The notes under the pieces were generated by a model. That model saw only the letters and a program-made list of their open reading frames with translations, was not told the origin of the DNA and made no database searches. Positions 22,301 to 34,517 of a DNA stretch of 64,000 nucleotides are shown here, in pieces. The translations under genes and the position numbers were made by a program. Source of the stretch: Marasmius tenuissimus (taxonomy: Eukaryota; Basidiomycota; Agaricomycetes; Agaricales; Marasmiaceae); the NCBI GenBank assembly GCA_029532415.1, contig JAQOTA010000034.1:682001-746000 (forward strand). Reading direction: 5' to 3'. How positions within the stretch are numbered: position 1 is the stretch's first letter; each line of letters starts with the position of its first letter.

Positions 22301-25088
22301 CTGCACGACCATTCTGTTCTGGTGTATATGGAATGCTGGTCAGAATTTTGATACTGTGCTCCTTTAGTACATCATCAAAGACATGTGATTTGTACTCTCC
22401 CCCTCCATCGAACATCCATTCCTTAATATCAACACCGAATTGCACCTTCACCATAGCGATAAAGTCACGGAGCATCTTGACAGAGTCAGATTTGCGTCGC
22501 ATGAGCATTGTCCAGCCATGTGAAGTACAGTCATCAACAAATGACATATACCATTTGTATTTGTGGTACGACTCAGTGGGGAATTGTTTGAGGTCGGAGT
22601 GGATTTTCTCGAAGGGTTTCGAGGTACGGGTAGTGGAGTCAGGGAATGATCTGGAGTGCATCTTTCCTTCTGCACATCCTTGGCATAACCGGGTTTTCTT
22701 TGGTTTTTGGTCGAATTCCAGGAAGGTCTTAGTATGCTTCTGAGCTTTATCCAGAGCCTTGTCTGAACAATGTCCAAAATGTCTGTGTAGAACCTTGTAG
22801 TCAACTTTATCCATTGTTGACTTGGCCATTTAGCTATGAGCAGAAGCTTTCTGCGAGCTAACCCAAAAAATGGTTTGACCAGGCATAAGCAGGTAAGATA
22901 CCAATGATTGGCATCGACCCTTGTAATAAAAAGCCAATTTGCTATACGATCCACGTACTTGCAGACCACCTTGCAAGAATTCTCCAAGCGAGAGAAGTCG
23001 AATTGACAGAAGCGGAACATAATAGACAGGATAGAGTTGTGTAATGTGTTCCTCCATACGACCATCAGATCCTTCAACAGAATGAGAGATGAATACAGTC
23101 CCTTTCCCCTTAATTTGAATAGGGTTGTCCTTGTTTGCAGTGTTTAGCTGCGGTCCATTGTTCATGGATTCATACTTGGCAAAATCTTCGAGATCATAAG
23201 TAGAGTGTGATGAAGCACCCGAATCAACGATCCACTCTTGCGAGCTTCCAGTCGCCTTCTTTCCCTTACAATTTGCACATGTGGCAAAGTGATCACCAAT
23301 ATATTGTGCAAATTTCATACAGGACATGATACTGGAACTACTACGTTTAGAAGTGGCTAATAGAGTGGTGCACTGTAGGTTTGTATCAGTGTTAGAAGAA
23401 AGACTGAGATAAGGCATTTGCCTGTCATCGTCAGATTTCTCAGATCCAATGGAGACAGAATTGTACTCAACATCGTCAGAAAAACCAGCGGCATCTGCAA
23501 TCTTGCTATCAACGTCCATGGCACTTCCACTTGCAATCTCCGTACACAAAGAATCATTAACAGCGTTCAATGCAACACGATCCTCATGCTCAGAGTTGGA
23601 GTCCTCATAGAAGGAATCATAGAGGTCGTAAACCTTCTCAACACTCTTAGCACACTTTGCAGGTGGAGCAGTGGAGGAGGGACCATCAATACGATGCTTC
23701 AGGGAGGAAGAGGAAGCAGCCGCATATCCCTGTTCCATAGGTTCAAGGATGTGGGCATACTTGGGAACACCAAGACGATCAGCAAGACTGTGAGCAGCCT
23801 GAGCATTCCCAAAAACAGTACCACCTGAGGTAGCACCAGAGAAACACTGCATGTGGAGTGGATCCTGGGATCGGTCTACAGGATGTACGACAGATGGAGT
23901 ATCAGGAACAATGGGAGGTGAGGAGATGGACAAATGAGCGAGGGATGCAATATGAGAATGACCCTTGTGAGAGGAGTCACCCTTGTTGTCCTGAGAATCA
24001 CCCTTCTTCTTCCTGCCATGTTGGTTGTTCTTCTTCTGGTTGTTGTCATTATTAGACTGGTTGTTATTGTTAGACAACGACAAAGGAGGATTGGACTGCT
24101 GGTTAAACTTCGGGTCCTTGTCCTTCTTCTTGACAGAAGAAATATGCAACGCAAGAGGAGCGGGTTTCTGAGCTTTGTAGTGGTTAATGATGGCATCACA
24201 AGCCACTTCGAAAGTAAGTTTGGCTGGTGAGTTACCATTGGTAGCAAATTCACGAGTGTTGGCCCATGACTGTGGAATGATAGAGAGGAGGAGCATGGCT
24301 TTGACGAGGGTAGGGAGTTCAATCTGAGCTTCAGAGAGTTGGCTGAATAGAAGTTCAAGTCTGGCAATCTCGGGGACGGGGTTACCACCAGACAAACAAA
24401 ATTCCACGACCGACTTGAAGTCAGCTCAAACAGAGACAGAAGTCTGTTGACCATAACAAGTCTTGATCTTCTCCCAAGCATTCCAAGCCGTATTGTCATC
24501 CTTGATAATATTCTGCACAGCAATGGTAGTGGTGGCACGTAGTGCACCCATCACCTTGAATTCCATCTTCTTCCAACATTGATGGTCCTTCTTGTGCCTG
24601 AGAAGATCCTTCTCATACCTTTCCAAATCCTTAGCATACTGCTCAAGGTCCCTACCATACTGCTGCATATGTTCATCGGTAGGGGGGACTGTCTCTTGAC
24701 ATTGAGTAGCTTCTCCACCTTCATGAGCAGGAACGGTGACTGTGCAAGTAGTTGGCTGGGGTTCTGGGGGTTCTGCAGGTTTGGTAGGTGCATTGGGTTC
24801 AGGATCGTCATCAGTGTAGTGGTCATAGAACTCGTTAATCATGGCATAGGTACCAAGACCCTTAGACCACTTGTGCCAGTTGACACCACTGAAGACCTCA
24901 ATGGTGGGAATAAGGGTAGACATAACAGGAGCCATAGCAATCTGGAGTAATAAAACAGCAATCAGCATAGGTTCATCATCATAGGCAATGATAAAAGAAA
25001 TCACTGCACAGTCAATAGTGATAGCCATCGATCGTTGTTGAGGACACAGTCCACCATCGTCAAACATCAATGAAGATGTTGACTTCAC
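19305..25088 (-). pseudogene. Copia A gag-pol relic
   Basis: Gag starts at 25088 (MKSTSSLMFDDGG). A stop at 24426 follows QQTSVSV where copies C and D have Trp. The next open stretch (24407-22830) holds the UBN2-like gag core, the ANCKGKK basic segment and a DSGASSH protease motif. A TAA before MAKSTMDK separates it from integrase (HRHFGH, CQGC, GGGEYKS; 22829-21573). A stretch with LVAKGFSQVEGVDFDE (reverse transcriptase) runs 21492-20734, where YVDD has become YVNN. RNase H is broken by the solo LTR at 19635-20080, and the C-terminal stub ends at 19305. Several stops, a damaged RT active site and the insertion make it inactive. Confidence 0.9.
19635..20080. repeat. Solo LTR, family S, copy 1
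   Basis: 446 bp starting TGTTACGAATCTGCCC and ending GTTCATGACA, inside the RNase H segment of copia A. It is flanked by a perfect TATTC duplication (19630-19634 and 20081-20085). Removing it restores copia sequence homologous to copy D. Near-identical copies lie at 30256 and, split, at 35396. Confidence 0.92.
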
Positions 25089-25249
25089 AGGTCCAGAACC
25101 AGTGTTAACGGTCTGCCCATCACGACAGTGATTAAGCAGTCACAATGGTTATTGAGTGCAACAACCACAATAGCACATCATCATAGGCAGCACTCAGTAA
25201 AAGGTGCACATCCTAGAGAGCTGCCATCACAGGGCACATCGATAGGGCA

Positions 25250-25264
25250 CCGGGGCCCATAACC
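25250..25264 (-). other. Copia A primer-binding site
   Basis: On the minus strand the LTR end is followed directly by GGTTATGGGCCCCGG. This complements the anticodon arm (GGGCCCATAACC) of eukaryotic initiator tRNA-Met rather than the tRNA 3' end, as known for Drosophila copia. Confidence 0.7.
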
Positions 25265-25382
25265 TGTTGAGGCAGAGGTCCTGCCCACACAGTGGCAGTA
25301 TGGGGCAGACTAGCTCACCTGGAGATAGGCTTAGAGGCAGCAACGAGAGTAGTAAAAGTACTGGTATTGCATGTAGATACAG
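25265..25382 (-). repeat. Copia A 5' LTR, truncated
   Basis: Only the inner 118 bp remain, matching the 3' LTR at 19006 with two differences, one of them CpG to CpA. The sequence changes abruptly to MITE-like DNA after 25382. Confidence 0.85.
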
Positions 25383-25438
25383 AAAATGGGATCCCCTGTG
25401 ACCTGTGACGTGTCGAATATCTCAAAATGGTACAGTAA

Positions 25439-26879
25439 TCTTCTTCAGGGGCATGAAGTCGCCTGGTGAGGGCAGATATGGGCGATGAACCCATCAGTGA
25501 GTGCGTCTCAGCATACCTGTAAACCTATGCTCACCATGCATGCTGTAAATTCCTTCAGTGACAACGAACACTGAAGAGCGACCCCCTTTGATGGCTGGTC
25601 AAGTATTCACAACCTCGCTCAAGATCTGATGAAGGTGTTCTACGGAGTTGTGACATAGGAATATGGCAGAATCCTGAACTTTAGACAGACAGAGTCCGAC
25701 GTGGATGGAAGTGTGGACTAGCTCATCCCCAACGAGAAGTCTGTTGGCACCATCTGACACTGACAGACGTACTCTGACCGAGCAGTGAATTTCTGATGCT
25801 TCCTAATGTAATACTAACTTTTTCCGATGATGTCATAGCCTACCACTCCCTAGCTAGGTGCTGACTCAGAGTGGTTCGTATCTTTCATCTTCGGGTCTTG
25901 ACCCGAGCTCGGGCTCCGAGAAACTCAACCAAGCCGGCTCCGAGGACAGGTCCGTGAGCACAACCTCATATAAGCCCTTTGCCCAGTTTCTCGTCACCGT
26001 CGCTCCTTCGTCTCTTACCACCATGATCCCTCTCGGTCCTCCCACTCTCTATCTGCACATTCGACAGCAATGCTTACTGTATGGGAAAACTATAGGCTGG
26101 AAGATTGGGTGATACAATTATTAGGTGAGTTTGCGCTGCACAGAATATTCAGGGGGATTATTAACAAACTGTGATCTTAGTATCGCTATCTTTTTGCAAG
26201 CTTTATTTGTCAAGGTATGATTGTTTGTGCAATGATGAATATAGGCTAACTCTCAGGGTTTTACTCTACAGAAAGCAGGCGAAAACAAAGCTGAGCGGAA
26301 CTAATACTCAATTCCTGTAAGTACGTCTTATCCCCTCTCGTTTGCTTCTAACGACATACAAGCCAGATTTGCAGAGCGTAGATTCCATGCTCACCTACAG
26401 ATCTCTATCTACCACGTATGTTGTTCTTTCACCACACCATAATCTCTTTTTCTGAATCATGGTTTCCTAGGTATCATGGAAACCGTATTCTCTACAATAA
26501 CAAGGTTGACACGACGACTTGGGATCTGGTCAGGTGGGAGGGTTGTGGGATGGATAATAGTGGGAGTTGGGTGAAGGTAGGCTCACTGATGACGCGGAGA
26601 TTGACAAGAGGCAGGGAAGGAGTAGTGGGATATGGGGTGTAGTATGCCTATTGAGTATCATCAGTAATGATCAGAATTGATGATTTATTCAGATGCTATT
26701 CGATGGAACCTGATGAAATGCAATGAAAGGGATGCACTACCTTACCTGTCAGAATGTGTTGGATAGCACCAATATAGCAGAACATATCTGCCTTATTCTG
26801 ACGTATCCTGATATTCCTTTGGCGGGGCAACCTTCAATTGGTTTTCACCAGCTCACATCAGATAGCACCAATGCATTCT
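25439..26879. other. Unannotated accessory DNA
   Basis: No recognisable gene. At 25893-25906 there is a short palindrome (CGGGTCTTGACCCG), followed by promoter-like text (TATAAGCCC at about 25970) and a short ORF from 26023 that I cannot assign. Confidence 0.35.
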
Positions 26880-27420
26880 TCATTGGGGCTCATCGATGAC
26901 CACCACGTTGCCCGGCTGAGGCTAGCAGAGAATAGCTTGAGATAGCAAATGTCTGGGAGTGTAGTCCTACTTACTAGTGCTCGAAACAGTCCACAGTTGG
27001 CCTCATACGCTGAGTTGTAGATTAAACATGCAGGTGCCTTGAAGAACTTCTGTAAACACTGTTCCAAACAGACAATTAGTGGAGTGTTGCTGTCCTGAAT
27101 CCACCTGGAGGATAAGGTGAGCTCAGGGAACTATGTCTGCTTGAAATGGTGGCTTACAATCTGTGGCTTCCCAGTATGTACTCCTTGCCCTCCAATTTCC
27201 TCAAGAAATTCTCCCTAACTCTAGGGTCAGAAGTGAACAATAGATAGTCATTGGAGGAAAAATCGACGATGTTCACTACCGGCTCATTCAACACTGGTAA
27301 TTCTGACAATGTGGTTGCGTGTTTGTTTGCAAAATTGACAACCATGTTCAAAGCGCGTTCAAGAGCGGAGTTTGACATGTCTTTGCTGTGGCTTGATTCT
27401 GGAAGGAGGTTGATAGACAT
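26880..27420 (-). pseudogene. Truncated alpha-oxoamine synthase (BioF/AONS-like) gene
   Basis: The first exon, from 27420, contains ALERALNMVVNFANKHATTL, LPVLNEPVVNIVDFSSNDYL and REN-LRKLEGKEYILGS, the N-terminal region of fungal 8-amino-7-oxononanoate synthase-like PLP enzymes. A GT-AG intron (about 27103-27156) leads to SNTPLIVCLEQCLQKFFKAP and ACLIYNSAYEANCGLF. A second intron leads to PGNVVVIDEP, then a stop at 26880. The SRLLDGN loop is damaged. The PLP-lysine and most of the catalytic domain are absent; normal length is about 400 residues, against about 140 here. It cannot be an active enzyme, and lies in transposon-rich DNA with other gene fragments. Confidence 0.7.
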
Positions 27421-28494
27421 GGAGGTGAGTTCACTTTGATTAATAATGGAAATACCACTCCAACACAGGCCTGTATGTTGTGGTCTTGTTTACAGATATC
27501 AATCTATCTTCAGATTCTATCAACTACACACCGGATATTCTCGATAGAGATACTGAAATTACAAAATTCTCAGTTTCCGCATCCAGACAAGTTATCAACT
27601 CCACAACTGGCCCCACATCAGCAGCAAGTCCAACAGCATCAATGGCTTCATCCTACGACACCTGAGCTAGCGCGCTTTTCTGTAAAGTGAATTGATAGAT
27701 GAATACCAACAAACCAACTCCCTTTAATCAAATGCCCCTTCTCCCGCAGTGATGTGGCACCCCACCTATTCCAGAGATGTGACCTCAGTTGCCACACAGT
27801 TTGCACTTGATTATCACTTTCCTTCCCACCTCCACAAGCTTGTTTCTTTCAAACACCGCCGTTCCATAGATACTTTCTCATGATGATCTGTCAATCAATT
27901 CAGACAGGCTACATAGAGGGGCTTGCTTGGGAGTCGAGTGCCATATAACAGATGATTGGGCGACGGGGTGTCTCATTAACCATTTCTTCTTCGGAGCTCA
28001 ACCCAATATCTCAAGCATGGTCAAGGACATTGACTTTAACGCAGTTGGTTGTTTGTCATTCCTGGTAACCTTATATGATACTGAAGATGTTTGCCAGTCC
28101 AAAATTGTCTTGCTATGGGTGAGGACATGACTTTCTCTGACAGAGCTTCATTACTAAGTGATCTCCAGATAGAGACATTTCTCTTTGGCAAGTTGCAGAC
28201 CCTTTGTCTCAGCAAGGCTCTGTATCAAACTAACCCACGCAGGTATCAACACTGTACTTTTCTTTGTGTGTGTTTGGGTACTCCAGTACTCTAAGCACAG
28301 TTGCTCCTCAGAGCGAAGAGGCAAACTTTTTCTGGCTACAGTGATAATCATCTACATTCTGTGTCTTGTCCATATGGTCATTGACTTTGGGAGGGCAATT
28401 GTAGCCTTCATACATTATTCTGGTCATCCTCAAGATTTTTTCAAGCAGCTTTGAGTCTGGTCCTCTGTGCTTTGACAAGCTGTCTTACCTCTCA

Positions 28495-29616
28495 ATGGGT
28501 ACATATTCTAACCAGTCCCCATTTCTGAGTGATAGATTGATATTATTCTATGCCTCCAGCCTGATAGTCAATGCCCTATTGGTATGTGCTTCATTGTTTG
28601 TTATGCCATTTCCTTTTCTTTTTAGGTTTCGAATGGCAGATTTATTGATTCTATGTTGTTTGGGGTGGCAATGTTAAACATATTATACTCCCCATAATAA
28701 TGTGGATCGTTGCACGTGGTGTGTTGCTCTCACATTAGAACTAAATGCTGTGTGCCATCTTACTCTTTCCCCAGTCTGCAAATTCCATGGAGTAGCAGGC
28801 TTTGTGAATCCATCGTCAGGAAGAAATACATACACAGAAGAGATCTTTAAATGGGGAATGATCTTGTTCGCCACATTGCTCCTTCTGAATCTCTGGGTTA
28901 CCGGATTCATAGGTTTGTACATTTCCCTTTCAGTTCCACCAAGCATTGATCAAGTCATAGCCTTATTCTAGCTGGTCGTATTTGGTGGACAGCTCAAAGG
29001 CTATCGAAATCATCGGGCATGCAAAATATGCACAAGTATAGTCAAACTTTGGCTGTTTTGTTTGTTGAATTATTCCTTGAGTTTGGTCCCATGTGTATCT
29101 GATAGTCCTTTCAACAGTCTTGAATCTGCTGCCATGTATTCTTTGTGTTTGTTGCTCCTTCTGGTGGTATATCCCACGAAGTCCAATGGTATAGTGAGTG
29201 CCTTTGGCTGCCTTAGGTTCTACTTGTTTATGCCACTACTCTAGTACATCGTGTATGACTCGACAGCCCAGATTGTGGTAGGTGCTGTTTTCCCGCCGAA
29301 TATGACATGACCTAGTGCTCAGCATAATTTCTTTCTTTAGGGAATAGCCCCAATGCTCATCATAGTCCATGCTGGACTGGGGATGTCCACTGAGTAGACT
29401 TGGGCCAACTCTACCGCTCCAACATCATGCTTGGCTGATATACAGTTCCGTGGCGAGTCTAGTACCGCAGATACCAGAATTCCTCTCGAAGTCCACAAAG
29501 TTGCGGAAGTGGATATGGGGGAGTCTGAGAGCTCAGACTATTGTCCAAAGCGAGGCTTTAGTTCAAACAGGTGGCATGCAGATACGGAAGCAAGTCGAAA
29601 CTCCTTGGATGTGTGA
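28495..29616 (+). pseudogene. Possible multi-membrane-helix protein relic
   Basis: Hydrophobic segments in separate frames follow each other: LILFYASSLIVNALLVCASL (28540-28610), FKWGMILFATLLLLNLWVTG (28845-28910), LESAAMYSLCLLLLLVVYPT (29110-29180) and GIAPMLIIVHAGLGMS (29340-29390). A tail with ADIQFRGESSTADTRIPLEV ends at 29616. The order resembles the last helices and tail of an agaricomycete seven-helix hypothetical family, but in-frame stops (for example after GLGMSTE) and missing early parts suggest decay. The assignment is tentative. Confidence 0.35.
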
Positions 29617-30255
29617 ATTTGGCATGTATTGGGCAGTAGTAAGGTCGATAGCAGGTTCAATGAATTGGACATAGGATCATGATATTTCTGGTATACTATG
29701 GAAAATGAATACACGGAAGATATAGTTCATGTTTCACATTGATGTCAGTGGCTCAGAGATTTGCGGGAGGCTGAAGCGTTGGCTCCCTCAATCTTGCCTC
29801 AATCTTCAGCACTGCAAAGAAGTCTTGTACTGTTGTTCACCGCAGTTCACTTCCAAGATGATTCCTGATTCAACTTTACTTGGAAATGAACGTGGATTCA
29901 TCTCAACCGTATGCTGTAATCAGAACATACTACATGATAGTTGGAGTGCTCCTGATCCCATCTCATGTCCTCAGCCCAATCTATGTTTGGCATTCACTCA
30001 CTGAAGTATTGATTACTAGTCAATTATCGATGATCTTGAATGACCTGCAGCATTGAAGCACCCAGTATGTGGAGATCAGTCGGACCTTGGCTACAGACAC
30101 CCGGATGCAAAAGGACATTTTCGGAACCTGAATCAAAAATAGAACAACTTTGCGATGATGGTTCCCCTGTCTACCATAGGGGCTGCATGGTATGCACCAT
30201 TTCTGGTAACAGACAATTCTGAATCACCACACCAGCAGAATTACAGCTATTTTTG

Positions 30256-30701
30256 TGTTATGAATCTACCCACTATTCTTCACTTTTCCAGTCCCTTGGT
30301 CAACATCCCTTTGTTTCCACTTCTTTTCACACAGATACATGTCCCAGCATTACTGTATGATCCCCATTTCATTCTATGATGTTCCATATCATTCTTTCCT
30401 TGATACATTGTTACCTGTGTTTCCCACTGATGTGTACATGGTCCCCTTTGATCAGATCCACAGATACATCATTTATCCCTTTGCAGTTCATTCCCATGAT
30501 CAGTATACAGCTTGGGACTGTCATATATACTCATGGTCACTTGTAGGTAGTTCCCCAGCTTGTCCATTTTGTCCATACTGCTTGCCTAGCTTGTGCTATG
30601 TTGAGGGTGTACTTGCTCAATAACTATCTCTTTCACCCCTGATCCCTAGTCTCAGATTGGATGGCCTGAGAGGCTCCCAGTCACAGAGGCCGTTCATGAC
30701 A
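30256..30701. repeat. Solo LTR, family S, copy 2
   Basis: 446 bp, nearly identical to 19635-20080, flanked by TTTTG duplications (30251-30255 and 30702-30706). Confidence 0.92.
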
Positions 30702-31097
30702 TTTTGGAATTGTGAACAAAACAGTACACTGTGCTTCACAGCAGGCAACATGGTTTATAGTATATTGCCATACACCCAAAGGGTTGCATCTGATTGAACT
30801 CGGGCGATCTCCTTCACAGTGGTCGACACAAAAATCATATGATGAGATAGCTACTACATTTAGTTCCAGCTATGTACAGAATATGATTTGTACTGAAGAG
30901 TTCTGAGCAACATGCTCTAGAAATTGGAAATGGTCCTCAGCACCGCTCGCGTGGGTAAATTAAACCCCACCCTAAGTGTCAAAAACAACTGTAAATGACT
31001 TGGAACATGTGTTGACACATCTGCACCATTCTGTCTAGTGCCAGTGAGCCACCATTGATATCTATATCTGACTGGGCCATCTACCTTCACAAGCCGC

Positions 31098-31520
31098 CTA
31101 GCTACTCTGGCAGGGTGTCAAAACAACTTTTAAGGGCCTGCCTCTCATGATGTAGAAATCATTCAAGTTATGTTCCCATTCCAAAGGATCCCATCCATCG
31201 GCGAAGGCTAGGTCAAAGTTCGTCAAAACCACACTAATGACTGCTTGCATTTCCATCAGTGCCAGAGCCTTGCCAGCACACCCAGTCAGACCTGTGGCAC
31301 GGAATGAGATGACAAGTATAAATATAGAGACCTATGCTCCGTACTATAGCTAAAGGGCAAGAATGCTTGCTCTCTGAGGCAAAAGCTTTCTTGCTCAGTT
31401 CCTTGCAAAGTAGCTTGAATATCGGGAAGCCAGCAGTCAGGCCAGAAGCCATTGGGATAAGGTGAGAAATTATCTGGGTCACAATGGACTGAGAACAGAG
31501 GATGCTGAGGGACTCAAATC
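31098..31520 (-). pseudogene. Cytochrome P450 C-terminal fragment
   Basis: The minus-strand frame reads HCDPDNFSPYPNGFWPD, then FLPFSY and, across a GT-AG intron (about 31292-31334), GCAGKALALMEMQAVISVVL with the heme-ligand Cys. FDLAFADGWDPLEWEHNLND and FYIMRGRPLKVVLTP end at a stop at 31098. This is the end of a fungal P450 of about 500 residues. The Arg/Gly positions before the Cys are altered, and nothing upstream matches the rest. It is probably a fragment left by rearrangement. Confidence 0.7.
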
Positions 31521-32560
31521 AGACTTGTGTTTGTTACTGGGAGGTTGGCACAGCACATAGCACCCACCACAATGCATCGAGATCTGAAGGTTTGTTCTTG
31601 GAGATATGTATTTAAAGGATCAAGACGCCTGTCAGTCGTACCATCTTGATTTTGTTGATAATGCTCACTGGACGCACCTATCATTAACAACTTGGCCTTG
31701 TCTGGAATATCCGGGAATGAGGACTCATTGGACACCATTTAGTATCACTGGTTGCAGCCTCATGGTCTCATTGCTTCTCAATGTCAGTTCTTGGTTACGT
31801 GCATATGAAGAATAGCCTACATGACGGTGTAAAGCACCACTCGCAGTGTATAATAAAATCTAACTCATAGGTCAAATCCTCCCAACACTCAAGAGTGTAG
31901 CTGAAGGGTGCGGGAATCGGGGATCGGTGTTGATCGTAGGTTCCACTCTTAGCCAGACTGCAATAGTAGGCTGAAGGAAATCTGACTCAAGAAACTATCC
32001 AACTAAGGTAGCTTCACCTCTGAAACCAGTTCGGAGGTCAAAAGTGGGGTTCGGAAGAGAGGTTTATAGGTTGTTTCAGGGAGTGTAGAGTTTGTTTAGT
32101 GCTTTGGAAGTGCGTTCTTAGGCTTCAACTAGCTTCAGAACCACTTGAACAGCAAGGGGCAACAAGACAATCAATCAAACAATGGCAATAAGACTCCAAT
32201 CAAGTCTGTCAATGACCGAAGACCAACTGTCAATGGCGAACAATATCCTCAGCCCAATTAGCTTCAGAAGTTCAACAATAGCTCAGCCAGTCAAGTCGGC
32301 ATCGCAGACAAACAATGCAAAGTCAAGGTCAAGCAAGTGTTCAATGGATTTTCTAGGTTTGGGCAAACAAAGTTCTATTCTGTTCTAATGTCTCTCCAGA
32401 AGCGCTCCTGAGTCAACTAACTACCCAACGAGTGGAATAGCTTTATATCCTCTGAATACTAATTGTACGGATTGCTTGGGGATTCTTGATGAAAACCCCA
32501 CTGCTTATATACTCTAGGATGCTCTAATTCTAACGAATCATACAAATATTGAATAAACCA

Positions 32561-34495
32561 TGCCTCGGAGGCATAAACTACCTACTTTGGAATATACTTG
32601 GAGAGTTTTTGTGTTTAATCTACGCTTTTGAACCCCAAAGTCAAAACCAACAATTTGCTTCAGAAGTATCATCAACCTCGAACATTTTGTAACATTCTTT
32701 TCTTCCAGGTCTCTCCTATCGATGGTTCCGTTTTGCCTATCTGCCTCTGCAGCATTGATTCTCTGGTTCTAGACTCTTCAATCGTCATAGGTCATCTTGT
32801 TCTGTCTGCCTCTGAAGCATATACTCCCTTTGTCTGAAGCAAAGTACTTGCCTCCAAAGTGCTACTAGATGCCTCTATTTGTTGAGTTACCCAGCCATCC
32901 ATAGCCAGATTGATGTCCCTTCTGTAGCTTGGATAGTTCTGACATCCTGCCATCCATATGGTCGCCCCACTATATCCAATCTTGGTACCTTGAATACCAG
33001 GTAATAGTTCAATGGTTCAACCAGAACTCCTACTTGGTTCTTTGGTACACCATTCCTTTCTTTCTTAGTCCCTTGCCTTCTAGTACAGTTGAGCTTTGTG
33101 TTTGCTACCAGCGCCAACTATACCCTTAGTACTGTCAATATCTCCATGTACAAGTACAAGGGAGGTATACCAAAGGTGCAACACCTCCAATCACTTCTCG
33201 ATCATTGTTTAGCGCCCAGTGCCTGGTTCGGATCCACACCTCCAAAGCACTAATTTCCTAGTTTCCAAAGTAAAATTTCCACTTTAGTGGCAAGTCCAGA
33301 GGTCAGTAAAAGCAAATACTAGGTTGTCCCTATTCCTTGCTTACTTTTCCCCTGAGCGCACTATGGCATGCTTGCATAACATTGAAGACCACTTCCGCAA
33401 CTTACTCTATAGTGAGTCTTTCTATTTTTTAGATTCCGAGGTGGCCTTCTGACTTCCTCTTCAGAGCTGTATAAGCTCTGGTGGTATTCTGAAGACTACT
33501 CTGATAAGATCAAAGAGTGCCGCATCATCCTACCCATTCCACTCAATGCAGAATAAGAAGCTATCCTTGGAATCATCTTCCAGCAGTTCTTCCTCAGTTG
33601 CCACAGATCCATCTACTGGGGCTACGTGATTCGTTACAACATGATCCAGGACGAAATCTATCTCTGTGAGAACACCTTTGACTACTTCTCACGACACCAG
33701 GTCTGTCATTGACATGATTGCCAAGTCCACTGCTCGAGTTGGTTTCCTCGACTTCAAAACTGCCTGTACTCCTGGTGCCATCAACACTTGGATTGATGCC
33801 ATCATCAGTTGTGCTGAGTGCCCAGCACCTCCAAAGCTTGACTATACCAAGCTCTCATTCTTCAAGTACTCCCCTGTCATAGGTTGTTGGCTTTCTCAAT
33901 CCTTCTCCTTCTATAATCCTATCTTATGTGATCCATTCTATACCGATTATCTAGATCATGAAACCTTCATTGACTCTTATTATCCTGAAGATTCTGATGT
34001 AGATAATTACTTCAGTTGGGACAAGGTAGCTCTAGCCAATATGGATGACTAGCATAACCCATAGTATACTTAGTATACTTGAATCAATCATGCCTCCGAA
34101 GTGAGGCCTTGACCTTATACCAAGCTTCTGAGGCTTGACTTGGTCTCACTTTCCGACCATCCATGCTTCCACAGTGACTTCCCCTGTCTAGCTCTACTAG
34201 TATGGATCCTCATCAAGTCTGATCTATTTTAATCCTTATATGATGCCTCCGAGCCACTGGAGATATTCCCTTGATATGACTACAGGTCCTAGTTGTGCTT
34301 CCGAAGTGATACTTTCTTCAGCTATACGACTCCTACAGTTTTCAGAGATAAGGAAAGGCACCTCCGAGGTGCTATTCTCTCCTTATGCTAGGATCTGAGC
34401 CTTTTACTAGCCACTCGGGACTCACTCTAGTACTCGTATTACCTAGTCATTTATTATCTGTTTTATGCTAAAATCGCACAAAAACAAGGCTCCAA
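32561..34495. repeat. Dispersed quasi-palindromic CCTCCGAAG-type motif array
   Basis: Examples are TGCCTCGGAGGCA (32561), GCCTCTGAAGC (32807), GCCTCCAAAGTGC (32850), CACCTCCAAAGCAC (33236), GCACCTCCAAAGC (33824), GCCTCCGAAGTGAGGC (34092), GCTTCTGAGGC (34124), GCCTCCGAGCC (34244), GCTTCCGAAGTG (34296) and GCACCTCCGAGGTGC (34358). Spacing is irregular, so this is not a tandem satellite. Confidence 0.5.
33666..34052 (+). CDS. Hypothetical ORF, 128 residues
   Basis: This open frame contains RVGFLDFKTACTPGAIN and many Asp/Tyr residues near the end (DYLDHETFIDSYYPED). No family was recognised. It sits just upstream of the chromovirus fragment and inside the motif array, so it may be a gag or other retroelement remnant. 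Confidence 0.25.
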   Translation: MRTPLTTSHDTRSVIDMIAKSTARVGFLDFKTACTPGAINTWIDAIISCAECPAPPKLDYTKLSFFKYSPVIGCWLSQSFSFYNPILCDPFYTDYLDHETFIDSYYPEDSDVDNYFSWDKVALANMDD

Positions 34496-34517
34496 AGCTG
34501 CTTTTTAATAGCAGGCG

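Larger units (their letters stand above)
19006..25382 (-). mobile_element. Ty1/copia retrotransposon copy A, degenerate, 5' LTR truncated
   Basis: In minus orientation: truncated 5' LTR (25265-25382), primer-binding site (25250-25264), gag-pol (25088 down to about 19305), polypurine tract (19264-19274) and a complete 3' LTR (19006-19263). The outer ~140 bp of the 5' LTR are missing. Compared with copies C and D, most CpG dinucleotides have become TpG or CpA. A solo LTR is inserted in the RNase H region. Confidence 0.9.
18765..25438. mobile_element. MITE-like inverted-repeat element split by copia copy A
   Basis: The left end at 18765 (TTACTGTACCATTTTGAGAT) and the right end at 25410-25438 are inverted copies over 29 bp with one mismatch. 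Without the copia element inserted between them, the unit would be about 300 bp, non-coding, with subterminal GTGTGACGTGTGAC / CCTGTGACCTGTGACG words. The 50250-50403 element has similar end and subterminal words. No transposase is present, so it would depend on one elsewhere. Confidence 0.5.
31521..34517. other. Transposon-derived DNA without recognisable genes
   Basis: No host gene seen. From 32561 on, a degenerate quasi-palindromic word (GCCTCCGAAGTGC and variants) recurs more than a dozen times. An ORF at 33666-34052 is the longest open frame; it has no recognised domain. Confidence 0.45.
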
